NCBI GenBank assembly: GCA_025667525.1
Contig: CM046875.1
Coordinates: 292,125,147 to 292,189,146 of the forward strand
DNA from: Glebionis coronaria
Lineage: Eukaryota > Streptophyta > Magnoliopsida > Asterales > Asteraceae
Direction of reading: 5' to 3'
DNA length: 64,000 nucleotides
Within the stretch, counting starts at the first letter, position 1; the number at the start of each line of letters is the position of its first letter. Positions 43,897 through 55,065 of the stretch are shown here, piece by piece. The position numbers and the translations under genes are program-made. The notes beneath the pieces were generated by a model. The model ran no database searches. It was not told the DNA's origin and saw nothing but the letters and a program-made list of their open reading frames with translations.

Positions 43897-46578
43897 CGTA
43901 TTCGTACAGATAATGGAACAGAGTTCGTCAACCAGACTCTTCGTGATTACTATGTAGGAGTTGGTATCTCACATGAAACATCCGCTGCACGCACTCCACA
44001 ACAAAACGGTGTCGTTGAAAGACGGAATCGTACGCTTATGGAAGCTGCTAGGACTATGCTAATTTATGCGAACGCTCCATTGTTCTTTTGGGCAGAAGCC
44101 ATATCTACTGCATGTTTCACCCAAAACCGTTCTATCATTCGGAAACGCCATGGAAAAACATCTTACGAGCTTCTACATGACGGTAAACCCGATGTTTCAT
44201 TTTTTCATGTGTTTGGTGCTCTTTGTTATCCAAACATTAATAGTGAGAACTTGGCCAAGCTTCAACCGAAAGCCGATATAGGTATTTTCATTGGTTACTC
44301 ACCGTCCAAGAAAGCATACCGAATTTACAACCGTCGTCTTGGTAAGATCGTAGAAACTATGGACGCAGATTTTGATGAGCTGACAGCGATGGCTTCTGAG
44401 CAACGCAGCTCTGAACCCGCGCTTCATGAGATGGGAACCGGTGCTATTAGTTCCGGATTAGTTCTCAATAATCCTACTTCTACATCATTTTTACCACCAA
44501 CAAGGCCCGAGTGGGATAAACTGTTTCAACCATTGTTTGATGAATTCTTTGATCCCCCAAATGATGAAGCTCCAGCACCTGTAGTGATAGCTCCAATCCC
44601 TGAAGTCATTGCTCCTGCTAATGAAGTTTTATCAAATGCATCTTCAACTAACATTGAACCGGATGCACCTTCACCAAGTGATTCTCAAACTACACCTGAA
44701 TCGTCACCCCTACTTGTACCTAATGATGTGGAAGAGGATTCTATTGATCACGATTTGGAATATGCTCACTTGCAAGAGCTTCCTTTCTTTGGTGTAGCGA
44801 TACCTGAAAACCCTTCAGCCGCATCTACCTCAGAAGAAGCTCCTTCTATTGTTCACTCCAGACCACCTAGGATTGAAAAACATAGCACCAAATGGACAAA
44901 AGATCACCCAATTAGGAATGTCATTGGTAATCTCGATCGACCAGTCTCTACACGCCATCAATTACAAGAGAATGCACTCTATTGCTACTTTGATGCATTT
45001 CTCTCTGAAGTTGAACCTAAAAATTGGCAGCAGGCTATGACTCAATCATCTTGGATTGAAGCCATGCAGGAGGAACTACATGAATTCCAAAGACTTGAAG
45101 TATGGGAATTAGTTCCTCTCCCTGACAAGGTTAACATCCTTACCTTGTTATGGGTTTATAAGGTTAAACTTGATGAGATGGGTGCGGTATTGAAGAATAA
45201 GGCTAGATTGGTTGCTAGAGGATATAAACAAGCCTTGGGTATAGACTTTGAAGAATCTTTTGCTCCTGTTGCAAGATTGGAGGCCATTAGACTATTCCTT
45301 GCGTATGCTGCTCATATGAACATGATCGTCTATCAAATGGATGTGAAGACGACATTTTTGAACGGTGAACTAAGGGAAGAAGTCTATGTTAGTCAGCCGG
45401 ATGGGTTCGTTAGCACGGAGTTTCCTAATCATGTGTACAAGCTTAAGAAGGCTCTCTATGGGTTGAAACAAGCTCCACGCGCGTAGTATGATCTCCTTTC
45501 AACATATCTCATTTCGGAAGGCTTCTCCAAAGGCAAGGTGGACCCCACTCTATTCACTCTCAAGGAGGGCAACGACATGCTTCTGGTACAAATTTATGTT
45601 GATGATATAATATTTGCTGCCTCTAACATAGAATTGTAACAACTCTTTGAGAAGATAATGTCCACACGCTTTCAGATGTCAATGATGGGAAAATTTTCAT
45701 TTTTCTTAGGATTACAGATTTCTCAAAATCCCAGAGGCATCTTTATTAATCAATCCAAATATGCTCTAGAATCTTTAAAGAAATATAACTTTGATAATTG
45801 TGACCCCGTGGACACTCTAATGGTGGAGAAATCCAAGTTAGATGAAGATAGGAATGGGACTATTGTCGATCCAAAACTTTACCGTGGGATGATCGGCACC
45901 CTTCTCTATCTGACTGCTAGCAGGCCTGATTTGCAATTTGCTGTATGCATGTGTGCCCGGTATCAGGCTCGGCCTACCGAAAAGCACCTACATGTTGTGA
46001 AAAGGATCTTTCGGTATCTAAAAGGAACACTTCATCGTGATCTATGGTATCCAAAAGATTCCTCTATTGCTTTAATATCATACGCAGATGCCGATCATGC
46101 TGGATGTCAAGACACGAGGCGTAGCACTTCTGGATCTGTGCAACTCCTTGGAGATAGATTGATCAGTTGGTCTTCAAAAAGGCAGAAAAGCGCTGCAATT
46201 TCTAGCACAGAGGCTGAATACATCGCCATGTCCGGTTGTTGTGCTCAAGTCCTTTGGATGAGATCACAATTAACTGACTACGGCTTTGGATTTAACAAAA
46301 TCCCGATGTATTGTGACAACAAAAGCGCCATTGCCCTTTGCTGCAACTATGTTCAACACTCCCGGGCCAAGCACATAGACATTCGCTACAATTTCATTAA
46401 GGAGCAGGTGGAGAACGGAGTGATCGAGCTGTATTTTGTCACTACTGAGTACCAGCTGGCGGATATGTTCACGAAAGCCTTAGATCGAGGACGAATCGAG
46501 TTTTTGATCGACAAGCTTGGCATGAAATCATTCACTCCAGCGACTCTCAAAGAGTTGGCAGAAGAATCAGCTGAATAG
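43897..46578 (+). pseudogene. pol: Element D pol, 3' part: integrase end, reverse transcriptase, RNase H
   Basis: Resumes D pol after E ([13 protein letters not shown], with the second integrase Asp). [17 protein letters not shown] and FGALCYPN complete the integrase. The reverse transcriptase has [23 protein letters not shown] and an intact IYVDDIIFAA. RNase H follows ([35 protein letters not shown]) and the frame ends at a TAG at 46576. Breaks: TAG at 45484-45486 in place of Trp in PRAWY, and TAA at 45637-45639 before QLFEKIM. Otherwise the frame is open, so decay is recent relative to F. Confidence 0.92.
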
Positions 46579-48386
46579 TGGTGGTAAACTATTCAGAGTA
46601 TCCTTTGTTCGTGATCATCTATATTATCGTACATATATAAAACCACAAAAAGCAAAATACAAAAATATAAAACCTACAAAAACCATAAAAATTATAAAAT
46701 CAAGAAAAACCAAAAATATTTTTCGTTTTTAAATCGGGCATGTCTTTTAGTACGGTAATATTTGCGGCCTTAGAAATGTCGATCAATATTGACACGGTGC
46801 CATAAATAGAGTCCGTATAAAAGTTGTACATTTTTAAAACATGACCATAATGGTTTGTAGTTACTTCAGACTATAACCCGCTTTTCATATTAAAGTCACG
46901 TATTTCCTTGGAAAACGTTGGCTCACAACGGGAATTATTTTTCTCGGGCATGATTTACAAGCCACATCATGCAAAGGGATCCAGTATACTTTATAACTTG
47001 GTCTAACACGAGTTAGTGTACGTCTCAGTGCATTAATTTGTCTAAATAAGAGAAATCTTATTGCCACCACGAATCAATCTTTTCAAAACATCAACTGGAA
47101 AATGTTTTTTCATCATCATGTGCCTCGTTAAACAATGACTACAGCTCTTTAAATAGAAAACGGGTCATCGTTTAAGGGGGAGAAAATGTTAAATCGTCTT
47201 TGACATCAAAAAGATCTTCAAAAGTTTTCGAGGAAACTCAAGTAGCTCATTGGTTAAATGGTTGGATTGCTTTGGCTCTTGTCTTGTTGTTGCTCATAAG
47301 TTTGTCGTGAATAGATTGGTGCGTGTGTTAAGATTGGTTAATCACTAAGGCTCGGGAATTCAACATAAGATAGGGTCAAAATTGACAAGAATTAAAACTT
47401 GGAAAACAAAAGAATTTTAATTGAACAAAGAAGAAAAGTTGAGGGGTTAAACTTGACAATATGTCAAACATGTGAAAATTTGACCTAGTCAAAACTCACC
47501 CACCCCCCGTCTCTTCTTTTCTTTCCCCTTTCTGCTTGTTTTTCCTTTGCCCGCCATTAACAAACACACGAACACACAAAGAATTTCAATCATTCAATCT
47601 TCTAGATCCAGATCTTCAAAAGGTATCAAATCGGTTTAAACATTCATGCAATTCAATTTAATTAACTCCTTTTAATTGAAATCAATCGAATTAAGTTACT
47701 GCTTAAATTAGGGTTTAATTAATTGGGGGTTTCGCCTGGGATTGATTCGGAATAGCACAAATTGAACTGATATGGCCTTTAGAACACTTGAATCAAACGA
47801 ATTAGTGCCTAATTAGAAAAATCATAACTGTTTAAACTTTCCGAATAGGATGATCTTTCCGAATAAGGCATTTTTTTCCGAATAGAATGAACATTCCGCA
47901 TAGGAGCATTTTTTTCCGAATAGGATGATCTTTCCGAATAAGGCATTTTTTCCGAATAGAATGAACATTCCGCATAGGAGCATTATTCCGAATAGGATGA
48001 TCTTTCTGAATATAAATTTTATTCCGCATAGAGTAATCTTTCCGAATAGAAATTTTATTCCGCATAGATTGATCTTTCCGAATAGAAAATTTATTCCGCA
48101 TAGGACTAACTTTCCGAATAGACCAAATATTCCGCATAGAATAATTATTTCGAATAGGAACATTATTCCGAATAGGAGCTTTATTCCGAATAGTGGTTTA
48201 TTCCAGTTAGGAGGTTTATTCCGGATAGGAAATTATTCCAAATTGAATGTTTATTCCGAATAGAAGATGTTTGAGTGTTTTACAAGCTTAAGGGATTAGG
48301 TCATATGTTCAATGCTTAGTTTTAAAATCATAATGATATTCATATTTGTATGTTTCAACCTTTGTGTTTTATCTTAAGCAGAGACG
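46579..48386 (+). other. Spacer before D third ORF, with PPT-like tract and TTCCGAATAG array
   Basis: 1.8 kb without a gene. TTAAGGGGGAGAAAATG near 47174 resembles a PPT. A pyrimidine-rich stretch (47506-47545) and CAAACACACGAACACACAAA look like a plant gene leader. AAAAG/GTATCA at 47622 and CTTAAGCAG at 48381 could bound a 759-bp leader intron ending five bases before an ATG. The array at about 47839-48264 (TTCCGAATAGGA, ATTCCGCATAGGA) lies within it. Confidence 0.65.
47839..48264 (+). repeat. TTCCGAATAG/TTCCGCATAG array before D third ORF
   Basis: More than 20 copies of TTCCGAATAG or TTCCGCATAG in 425 bases. The first part consists of near-identical longer units (TTTCCGAATAGGATGATC and AATGAACATTCCGCATAGG alternating). 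It ends about 125 bases before the ATG of the third ORF. The leader array of D ends about 140 bases before the gag ATG. Confidence 0.85.
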
Positions 48387-51300
48387 ATGACTAACCCAAC
48401 AGTACAACAAATACAAGACGCCAGAGCCACCGCCATTGCCGAAGCCAAGACTCTAAAGTTTCTTCCAAAACAACTTCCGTTTGAAGGAGGTATCTCATTC
48501 TACCCATAACGGATTTAAGGTAGGTTCAGCCATACTTGATAACTCTAAACTCAAGCATGCGCTAAGGCAAAGTGCTTCAGTGCCCTATGACTACCTTTAC
48601 GAGTTCTGGGCTACCAAGGAGAGGACGTCGAACAAAATCACATTTTCCTTGGACAACAAGCAGCAGACGCTTAATGTGTCAGACTTCAGGAAGATCTTTG
48701 GATTTCGGCCGTCACCCAAAAGCCTATCATTCTCAGCCAACCCGACTAAGGATCAAATCATGGAAATGTTCACTGCCATGGGATGTCCTGACATACGAAC
48801 CGTGTCTGAGTTTACTACTGCCAAAGTTGGTCAACCATGGAAAGCTATTTTTGGGATTCTAAGCCGATGTCTCACACCCAAAACAACTGGATTTGATGCT
48901 GTTCGTCCACCGATCATCAAGATGTTTTATGAGGTATACAAAGGTATGGGTATTGACTATGCATCATTGCTGTGGGAAGAGTTTACTTTTCAACTCTTCA
49001 CAAACACGAAGGGTAAGGTTAAAAGTTACCAGTACCCTAGGTTCATTAAGCTGATCATACATTACTTCATGGAGAACGATGCTTCCATTGCCAAGCGTGC
49101 AGGTAGTCGTCATCATACGATGGATGATGATGATTTGGTAGACTTAAGGCAGGAGACTCATTCGAATATGGTTATTCCTGGTCCCATTCCCAGTCATCTG
49201 CTGACAGATGAGATTATCGCATCTGATGATTACAAGAACTTGCTACAAGAAATTGATAATCAACGAGCAAGCATTCTAGCAGGTTAAGACTCATCTACCA
49301 CGGTTAAGAGCAAAGGTAAACGCAAGCAAACAACTTTACCTGAACCCAAAGCCAAAAAGACAAAGACCGCCGCTAAGAAGGGAAAGGGTTTGGCTGATGA
49401 GTTAGTTCTGCACGACGAAGAGGATGTTGATGTCGATCCTACTCTTGACAAGGCGGAGAGAAAAATGATGAAGATAGCTATTGAAAAGAGTAAGAAAGAC
49501 ACGGGAGGTAGTGGTTCGGGTGCACGGGTAAATATTGAAGAAGAGTACGAGGAGCCAGAGGATGTTTTTGAGTTTGGATCACCTGAAAGGTATTCTACTT
49601 CGAAGGAGACATCAATCCCTGTTTCAGCAAGTGTTGAAAAGGAGTCTGGTGCTCCTACAATCATGGTGTCTACTCAACCTTTAGCAACTCAACCTCCACC
49701 AATACAACCCTTACCAACCAGACCGGTTTCAACACCATTTCTTCCACCACCAATAACTCCCATCCTTAGTACCGTAGTAACAACCGAGCCTCTTCAACCT
49801 TCCCAGAGTAGCTCTGGAACATCTTCAATGGCTGCATTCGTCATGGCAGAAATGTTGGATAAACACACGGATAATCAATAAAGAGAGATGGATAATCTTC
49901 GCCAAGAGCTACTTCGAAGAGCGCAAAGTGAAGAGGCGTCCAAGAAAGCCCAAGAAGAGATGCTAGCCAAGTTCGCTGCAGAGATGGAGTTGACACGTAA
50001 AGCTCATGCAGAAGAACTTGCTCAGGTCAAAAAGGCTGAAGCTGACAGGTATGAAGCACGACTTACAAGACTTCGAGCTATTAAGGATAACTACAAGGAG
50101 CAGAAAGAAACTCTTGAAGCTTCTATTGAGAAGAGGGTGAAAGAATCCGTTGAATCTCTTATGCCAAAACTGCGTGATGAGTTGAAGACACTCGCGGCTG
50201 ATAACTTGATGATCAAGTCATCCAATCCTTCTCAATCCGCCTACAAAATAGCCTATGACTTGACGGATTTTTAATTGAAGAAGATCCTCAAAGCTCGTAT
50301 GAGGGAACTTGGATCTTTTGATAAATCTGGGGTTCAACGGGCTCTCTACAAATCCCTGAATGACGCTATCATGGAGGATGATAGGTTATTTAAAACGTTT
50401 GGAAGTGTGGTACCCTACCACATTCTGCCTGAGGAAGAAAGGGAAGAAAGTGAAGAAGAAGAGGGTACTGGTGAAGAAGAAGAGGAAGAAGAAGAGTGAG
50501 AAGAAGAAGAAGGAGAAGATGATGATGGTGGTGATGATGATGAGGATGATGATGATGATGAGGATGATGATGATAATGATGGTAATGATGGTGGTGATGG
50601 TAATGAGGAGAGTGCTAAGGGGAGCAACGAGGATAACGATGAGGATGATGATGGGGGTAAACAGCCTGAAAAAGGGGATAAGGTTGCCAGCTCAAAGAAA
50701 TCTGCTAAGTCTGGAACCAAGTCTAAGAAAGATGCAGCAGCAAAAGAAAAATCTACTTCCACGGAATCCAGACGATCCAAGTGGCGCCACGATGTGAATG
50801 CTACTACAGCGTCATCTATTCCTGGTACATCTATCGCTGTATCTATACCTGTTACCACTAACCCTATTAGTTCTGTTGTTGTTGCTCCTGTGATTGCAGA
50901 ATCCGTAACTGAACCTGAAGCTGCACAACACTCACCCGTTCATGACACTGCCGAGATGCCTGAATCAGAACCAGCAGATGTTCACGTTTCCACTCCTCTA
51001 CAACAAGAACCCCAATCTACTGTTCCTGAGTCAAACACACGGGATTGGGCAGACACGTTGGAGATTGACGAGACTGCACCACCACAGGCTTGGATCACGG
51101 CAGCGGCGCAATATGATCCAATCACAGACGCTGACAAAGATGTCTTATATCTCCGTATCCGCAGCCCGATTGACTTATGTGCATTTCTGGCTCATGAGTA
51201 TAAGACTTCGGTTACTCCATCGTTGGTGAAGAGAGCGCTGAAGGATAAGAGAATTCGCGCCAAAACCCGGTTAACCCGAATGGAGTTCGAGTATTATGCC

Positions 51301-52347
51301 GATGAGATCCTGAAAGCTCTGAACACCGTTCAACGGCCAGGTCTTCATGAATCCGAAAGAGCTCCACCTCCACTTGATCCTTCTCAAGATAATCAGATTG
51401 CTCTTGACTTCTTCGTCACCAATGATCTTGATTATCTCCTCAAGGGTTCATCGAAGTACGCAACCTCCCTGACCTTGCTGAAAGCTGCCAACTGGGGGAC
51501 AATAACCTTTATTGAGGAAAAGGTAAACCGACTCTGGGTCCCAAAGGTAAATCGTAATTATGATATGTATGCTGTCATAGGTGCATCACACTGGGACGAA
51601 CGAGTTCGAAGGGCGTACAGGGGTTGCTGCTTAGTCAATTCAGGAAGCAACGTTAGATCCAATATCCGCATCTCCAGTATTTTAGGGATGAAAACTGAAG
51701 CCAAGAATGGCTATTATCATGTGACGGAGATTCGTCTGAAAAGGGAGGATGACAGAGAATACAAAATCCAGCAGGGAGATTTTTCTATCATTCGCCTTGA
51801 GGATATCGAAGATATGTTGCTTATGATGACCCGTGATCAACTCACACATATTCCTCGTGAAGATATCATTGCTTTGAATACAGCACTTCGCATGTTCACA
51901 CGAAGCATTGTTATCAAGAAACGAGTTGAAGATCTTCAGTTGGGAGTCGAAAGCTACCAAAGGAAGCTCAACTTAACCCGTCCAGTGAACCAAGTTCTAC
52001 CTCAACATGTAGATAGGTGTCCCTATACCGGTATTTCATTTCCGAATTGCGGCATTTTCTACTTGAACAGTCGAGGGTTAATGAAGTTTATGAGGGTGGG
52101 TGAGCTTTATAAGTACAGTGATGGGACTCTTCTACAAGTCAGAGGAAAGTTGGAGCATCTTAATTCGGGTGGGACTTTACCAGAGATGACCGAGGATTGG
52201 CATCAGGGTTATCGGCAGATGGCGAAGTATATGATCAAGAAGATTGATCAAAAGCTCCGTGAACGTAGATTGATGAGGAGCTTGGAAAGATTCGTTGGTG
52301 GTAGACCATATTTAGTGCACCACAAGCTACTGCAACGATCCATCTAA
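48387..52347 (+). pseudogene. Element D third ORF (frameshift and four stops)
   Basis: Extra protein after pol, about 1,320 codons. ATG at 48387 (MTNPTVQQIQDARATAIAE); a one-base shift near 48480-48505 then leads into one frame running to 52347. In-frame stops at 49285, 49879, 50272 (TAA) and 50497 (TGA). Parts: N-terminal domain like that of C (EFWATKERTSNKITFSL, QPWKAIFGILSRCL, YPRFIKLIIHYFMEN), a basic segment KAKKTKTAAKKGKG, a coiled coil (49890-50190), an acidic Glu/Asp run (50425-50660), and a C-terminal domain (51030-52340) with RRLMRSLERFVGGR. No signal peptide or membrane span seen. From memory, this C-terminal type recurs in Asteraceae retroelements without a known function. Confidence 0.8.
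50425..50665 (+). repeat. GAA/GAT-rich acidic run in D third ORF
   Basis: Low-complexity GAAGAAGAG followed by GATGATGATG codons giving Glu then Asp tracts, with a TGA at 50497-50499. Likely expanded by replication slippage. The complementary Ser-rich frame is a shadow. Confidence 0.85.
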
Positions 52348-54592
52348 TGGGTCGTACATTTCAGGTCCACTTTATATTGGTTTTCAATTGTGAATATGTA
52401 TATTTGAGAATATTGTGCTTGTACGGCTTGATGTAGTGTTAAGGTATGATAATTTTTCAAGAATTTCTCACGAGATTCTAAATCTTTCAAAATATATCAT
52501 ACTAAAGCACTACAACTATCCCTTATTAACTTAAGGGGGAGCATTAACATGTTCTATGGCCAGACATCGATTTCATTTTTACCCAAAGACCGGTTAATCC
52601 ATTCAATATCCCAAATATTAATGGTTAACATTTTGGATAAGGGGATAAAATGGGATTAAGGAGATTTAAATGATACTTGGCTAAAAGATGAAAACGACTT
52701 AACGATTATCCAACTTAATATGTGTAAAGCACGTGTTAAGGGGGAGCGTTTTTGATGAACAAAACACCTAAGGTACAAAACTTTTGATTTCAATATCACA
52801 AGTACCTTATGTGATTTTCAATGATTTTTCATGGTGGCTATACTTCCCCAAAACACGCTTAATTCACGACGAATGTGGTGACAAAAGGGTGGTAGGAATA
52901 GGTTTAGTCCAATGATTCATCAGAGCCGATGGAATCTTCCCAAGGACAATTCCCTAGATAGAATTAGAAGACCTAGGAAAGTTGGAGAAAGATTGTGAAC
53001 GTAGCTGAATGCCGACCAAGTACTTAAGCTAGCACTGGAACAATCACAACAAGGTGCTAGTGATGACGTATTGGTAAGCATTGAAGGGGTTGAAGAATGA
53101 AAAAGAATTGTAAAGATAAAGGGTGTAAAGAAAGAAGCCCTCCTTACAACTTAAGGCAGAAACCGGGTCAATACATATGCTATTGAGATCATTTTTGTTA
53201 ATGATTCTCGGTATTGAAGAAAGACATCATGGACCCGTGATGCAATGCACAACCCTTCCCAGCTAACTCAAATATCTCTCAAAAGGTATTTGTTTTAATC
53301 ACACGGAGATCAACACGTTATCTATTGGTTTATTCACTCCGAATAGACTGGTATTGAAAAGGTGGCACTCCTCTCCAGCCATCGCTCACTAAATCAAAAC
53401 GCACTATCGATTCTAGAGCCAAGAGATCATCAAAAGTCTCATTAGGACACTTTCCATTTATTCGTTGCTTTCTCACACACTGTGAAAAGTAAGAGATTTT
53501 CATGAGTCCTACGCAGTATTCCTGTAATATTGCCAGAACATCCGAGTAATATGCAAGTATTACAATGAAGATGGAAATCCTGCTTGAGCCAACATCAAAC
53601 AAGCTCATGGTAGGTTACACGTGCGGTTCTTTTAGAACCAATCTTGTGAAAAACTGGAAAGAAACAGTGGTTTAATTCTTAATTGAATTTAAACTCGTTC
53701 CAGGCCTCTACGCATTATCATATGATCTTGCCAGAACACTCAGAGTGACTCTTTTTTGATCACAGTGACGAGTGGAAATCCTTCTAGTGTTAACATCAAA
53801 CAGCACTTGGTAGGTGACGTGCAAGATTCTTTATGAATTGAGCTCGTGATAACTGGAAAGCAACAATGGTGAAAATCTTAATTGAAATTCACTTGTTCCA
53901 GGTTTCATGAATTGACGGCTTCAAATCACAAGGATAATTTATCCAAGTGATTAACTCTTTATGTTCGCAGTCACCTTTGTATGGTCGAATAAAGAGAACG
54001 GGTTTACCCGCGAAATCCTGTCAGGAAGTTACTTAATTGAAACTATCCGTCACGGGTACGATATCTAATATCGTCCAACGGTCTTCACCGACCGGAGTTA
54101 AAATGCTACCGAATTAGAATAAAATGTCAAAGCCATTTTATTCGTGTCGTTGTTGTGTACCTGTTAAAGACGGTGGCGTTGCTGTATACCTGTTGAAGAC
54201 GATGGCGTTGTTGTGTACCAGTTGAAGACGGTGGTGTTGCGGTGTACCTGAAGAAGTCGTTTCCACATGCTTATGTTTTTCTGCATCAAAGTTCAGCTAA
54301 AATTCAAGAAAGTACAAGATGAAGTCTTCCGCTGTACCAAACTCTGAAGCTTTCGAGAATTCAACAAAAAGACATAAGTGTGTGGAACATGGAGTCACGA
54401 GGAGGCAAGTTTCACAAGAAGGCAAAAGATCGCACGTGATTGGCCAAAAGAACAATGCTCTCAAGTCAAAGCCTAAAGAATCAAATCAAAATATTCACAA
54501 CAAAAAGAAAGAAGAAAAAGACTACGAGCTGAAGAACGAAGACTTAGTATAGTATGCTAGGTTTAGAACTTTGTAACGTGGAGTGACCTCCC
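52348..54592 (+). other. 3' non-coding region of element D
   Basis: 2.2 kb without a convincing gene. PPT-like TTAAGGGGGAG occurs near 52531 and 52737. Two diverged direct repeats of about 200 bases lie at 53507-53703 and 53704-53902, each ending GTTCCAGG. A 29-bp unit (GTGTACCTGTTGAAGACG-type) is repeated 3.6 times at 54155-54259. A short basic ORF at 54319-54552 (MKSSAVPNSEAFENSTK) has no recognisable domain. Confidence 0.7.
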
Positions 54593-54604
54593 TTAGGGGG
54601 AGAT
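54593..54604 (+). other. Polypurine tract of element D
   Basis: TTAGGGGGAGAT directly before the 3' LTR. With the preceding CTCCC it can form a small hairpin (CTCCC...GGGAG). Confidence 0.87.
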
Positions 54605-54923
54605 TGTTAGAAATACGTTTTTACATATATTAGAAGTATCGGTCACTCCACAATATTATATATGTTGTAATAGCTCGTAGTTAACAAATACTTATTTAGT
54701 TAAGTAAGAACCGGCCCATGGGCTTATCATGGGCCGGCCCAAGTCCAAATAAGGCTTGGAAGTATAAATACCCCTTTCCTCCATGGAAAGGGGTTGGTTG
54801 TTGTTCACTTATCATTTTCATTTTAATAAAAGACACATAGTTTCTCTCACTTTCTCTCTCTAGTTTCTCTCTCTAGAAAACATTAACCCACTTCATAGAT
54901 TCATAGTTTATCAATATTCTACA
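54605..54923 (+). repeat. 3' LTR of element D (319 bp)
   Basis: Partner of 23303-23621, followed by the GTAAT duplication. TATA box at 54763-54770; the GGCCCATG inverted repeat is preserved. Confidence 0.93.
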
Positions 54924-55065
54924 GTAATGTTCTATCTCTTTAAATTTCCTTAATGTGTTGTTTTTAATAAAGGCCAAGGTGGGTTAATCATGATGGAAAA
55001 TGTAAATCTTGCTTTGTAACTAAAGCATTGCATGAGGGCATTGCAATGGTCAAGTGTAGAGGATT
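54924..55065 (+). mobile_element. Element A2: 3' internal end with terminal hairpin and PPT
   Basis: Continues the fragment left of D and matches 19310-19440 of A. Hairpin at 55026-55048 (arms CATTGCATG and CATTGCAATG, loop AGGG), then the PPT AAGTGTAGAGGATT at 55052-55065. Confidence 0.85.

Larger units (their letters stand above)
23303..54923 (+). mobile_element. Element D: Ty1/Copia retrotransposon with a third ORF, interrupted by E
   Basis: Two 319-bp LTRs, initiator tRNA-Met-like PBS, gag, pol, a long third ORF, repeated PPT-like tracts and a terminal PPT. GTAAT at 23298-23302 and 54924-54928 is a perfect TSD. Without E (13.8 kb) it is about 17.8 kb, large for Copia. LTRs differ at about six sites by eye. 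Integrase is split by E, and many nonsense codons disable it. Confidence 0.93.

Noticed and set aside
47822..48263. Overlapping ORFs on both strands across the second TTCCGAATAG array
   Set aside because: Repeat translation, with the same low-complexity pattern in several frames.
50415..50858. Serine-rich minus-strand ORF
   Set aside because: It is the complement of the acidic Glu/Asp run in D third ORF.
54319..54552. 77-codon basic ORF near the D 3' end
   Set aside because: No recognisable domain, no counterpart in C, and it lies in a repeat-rich non-coding region.
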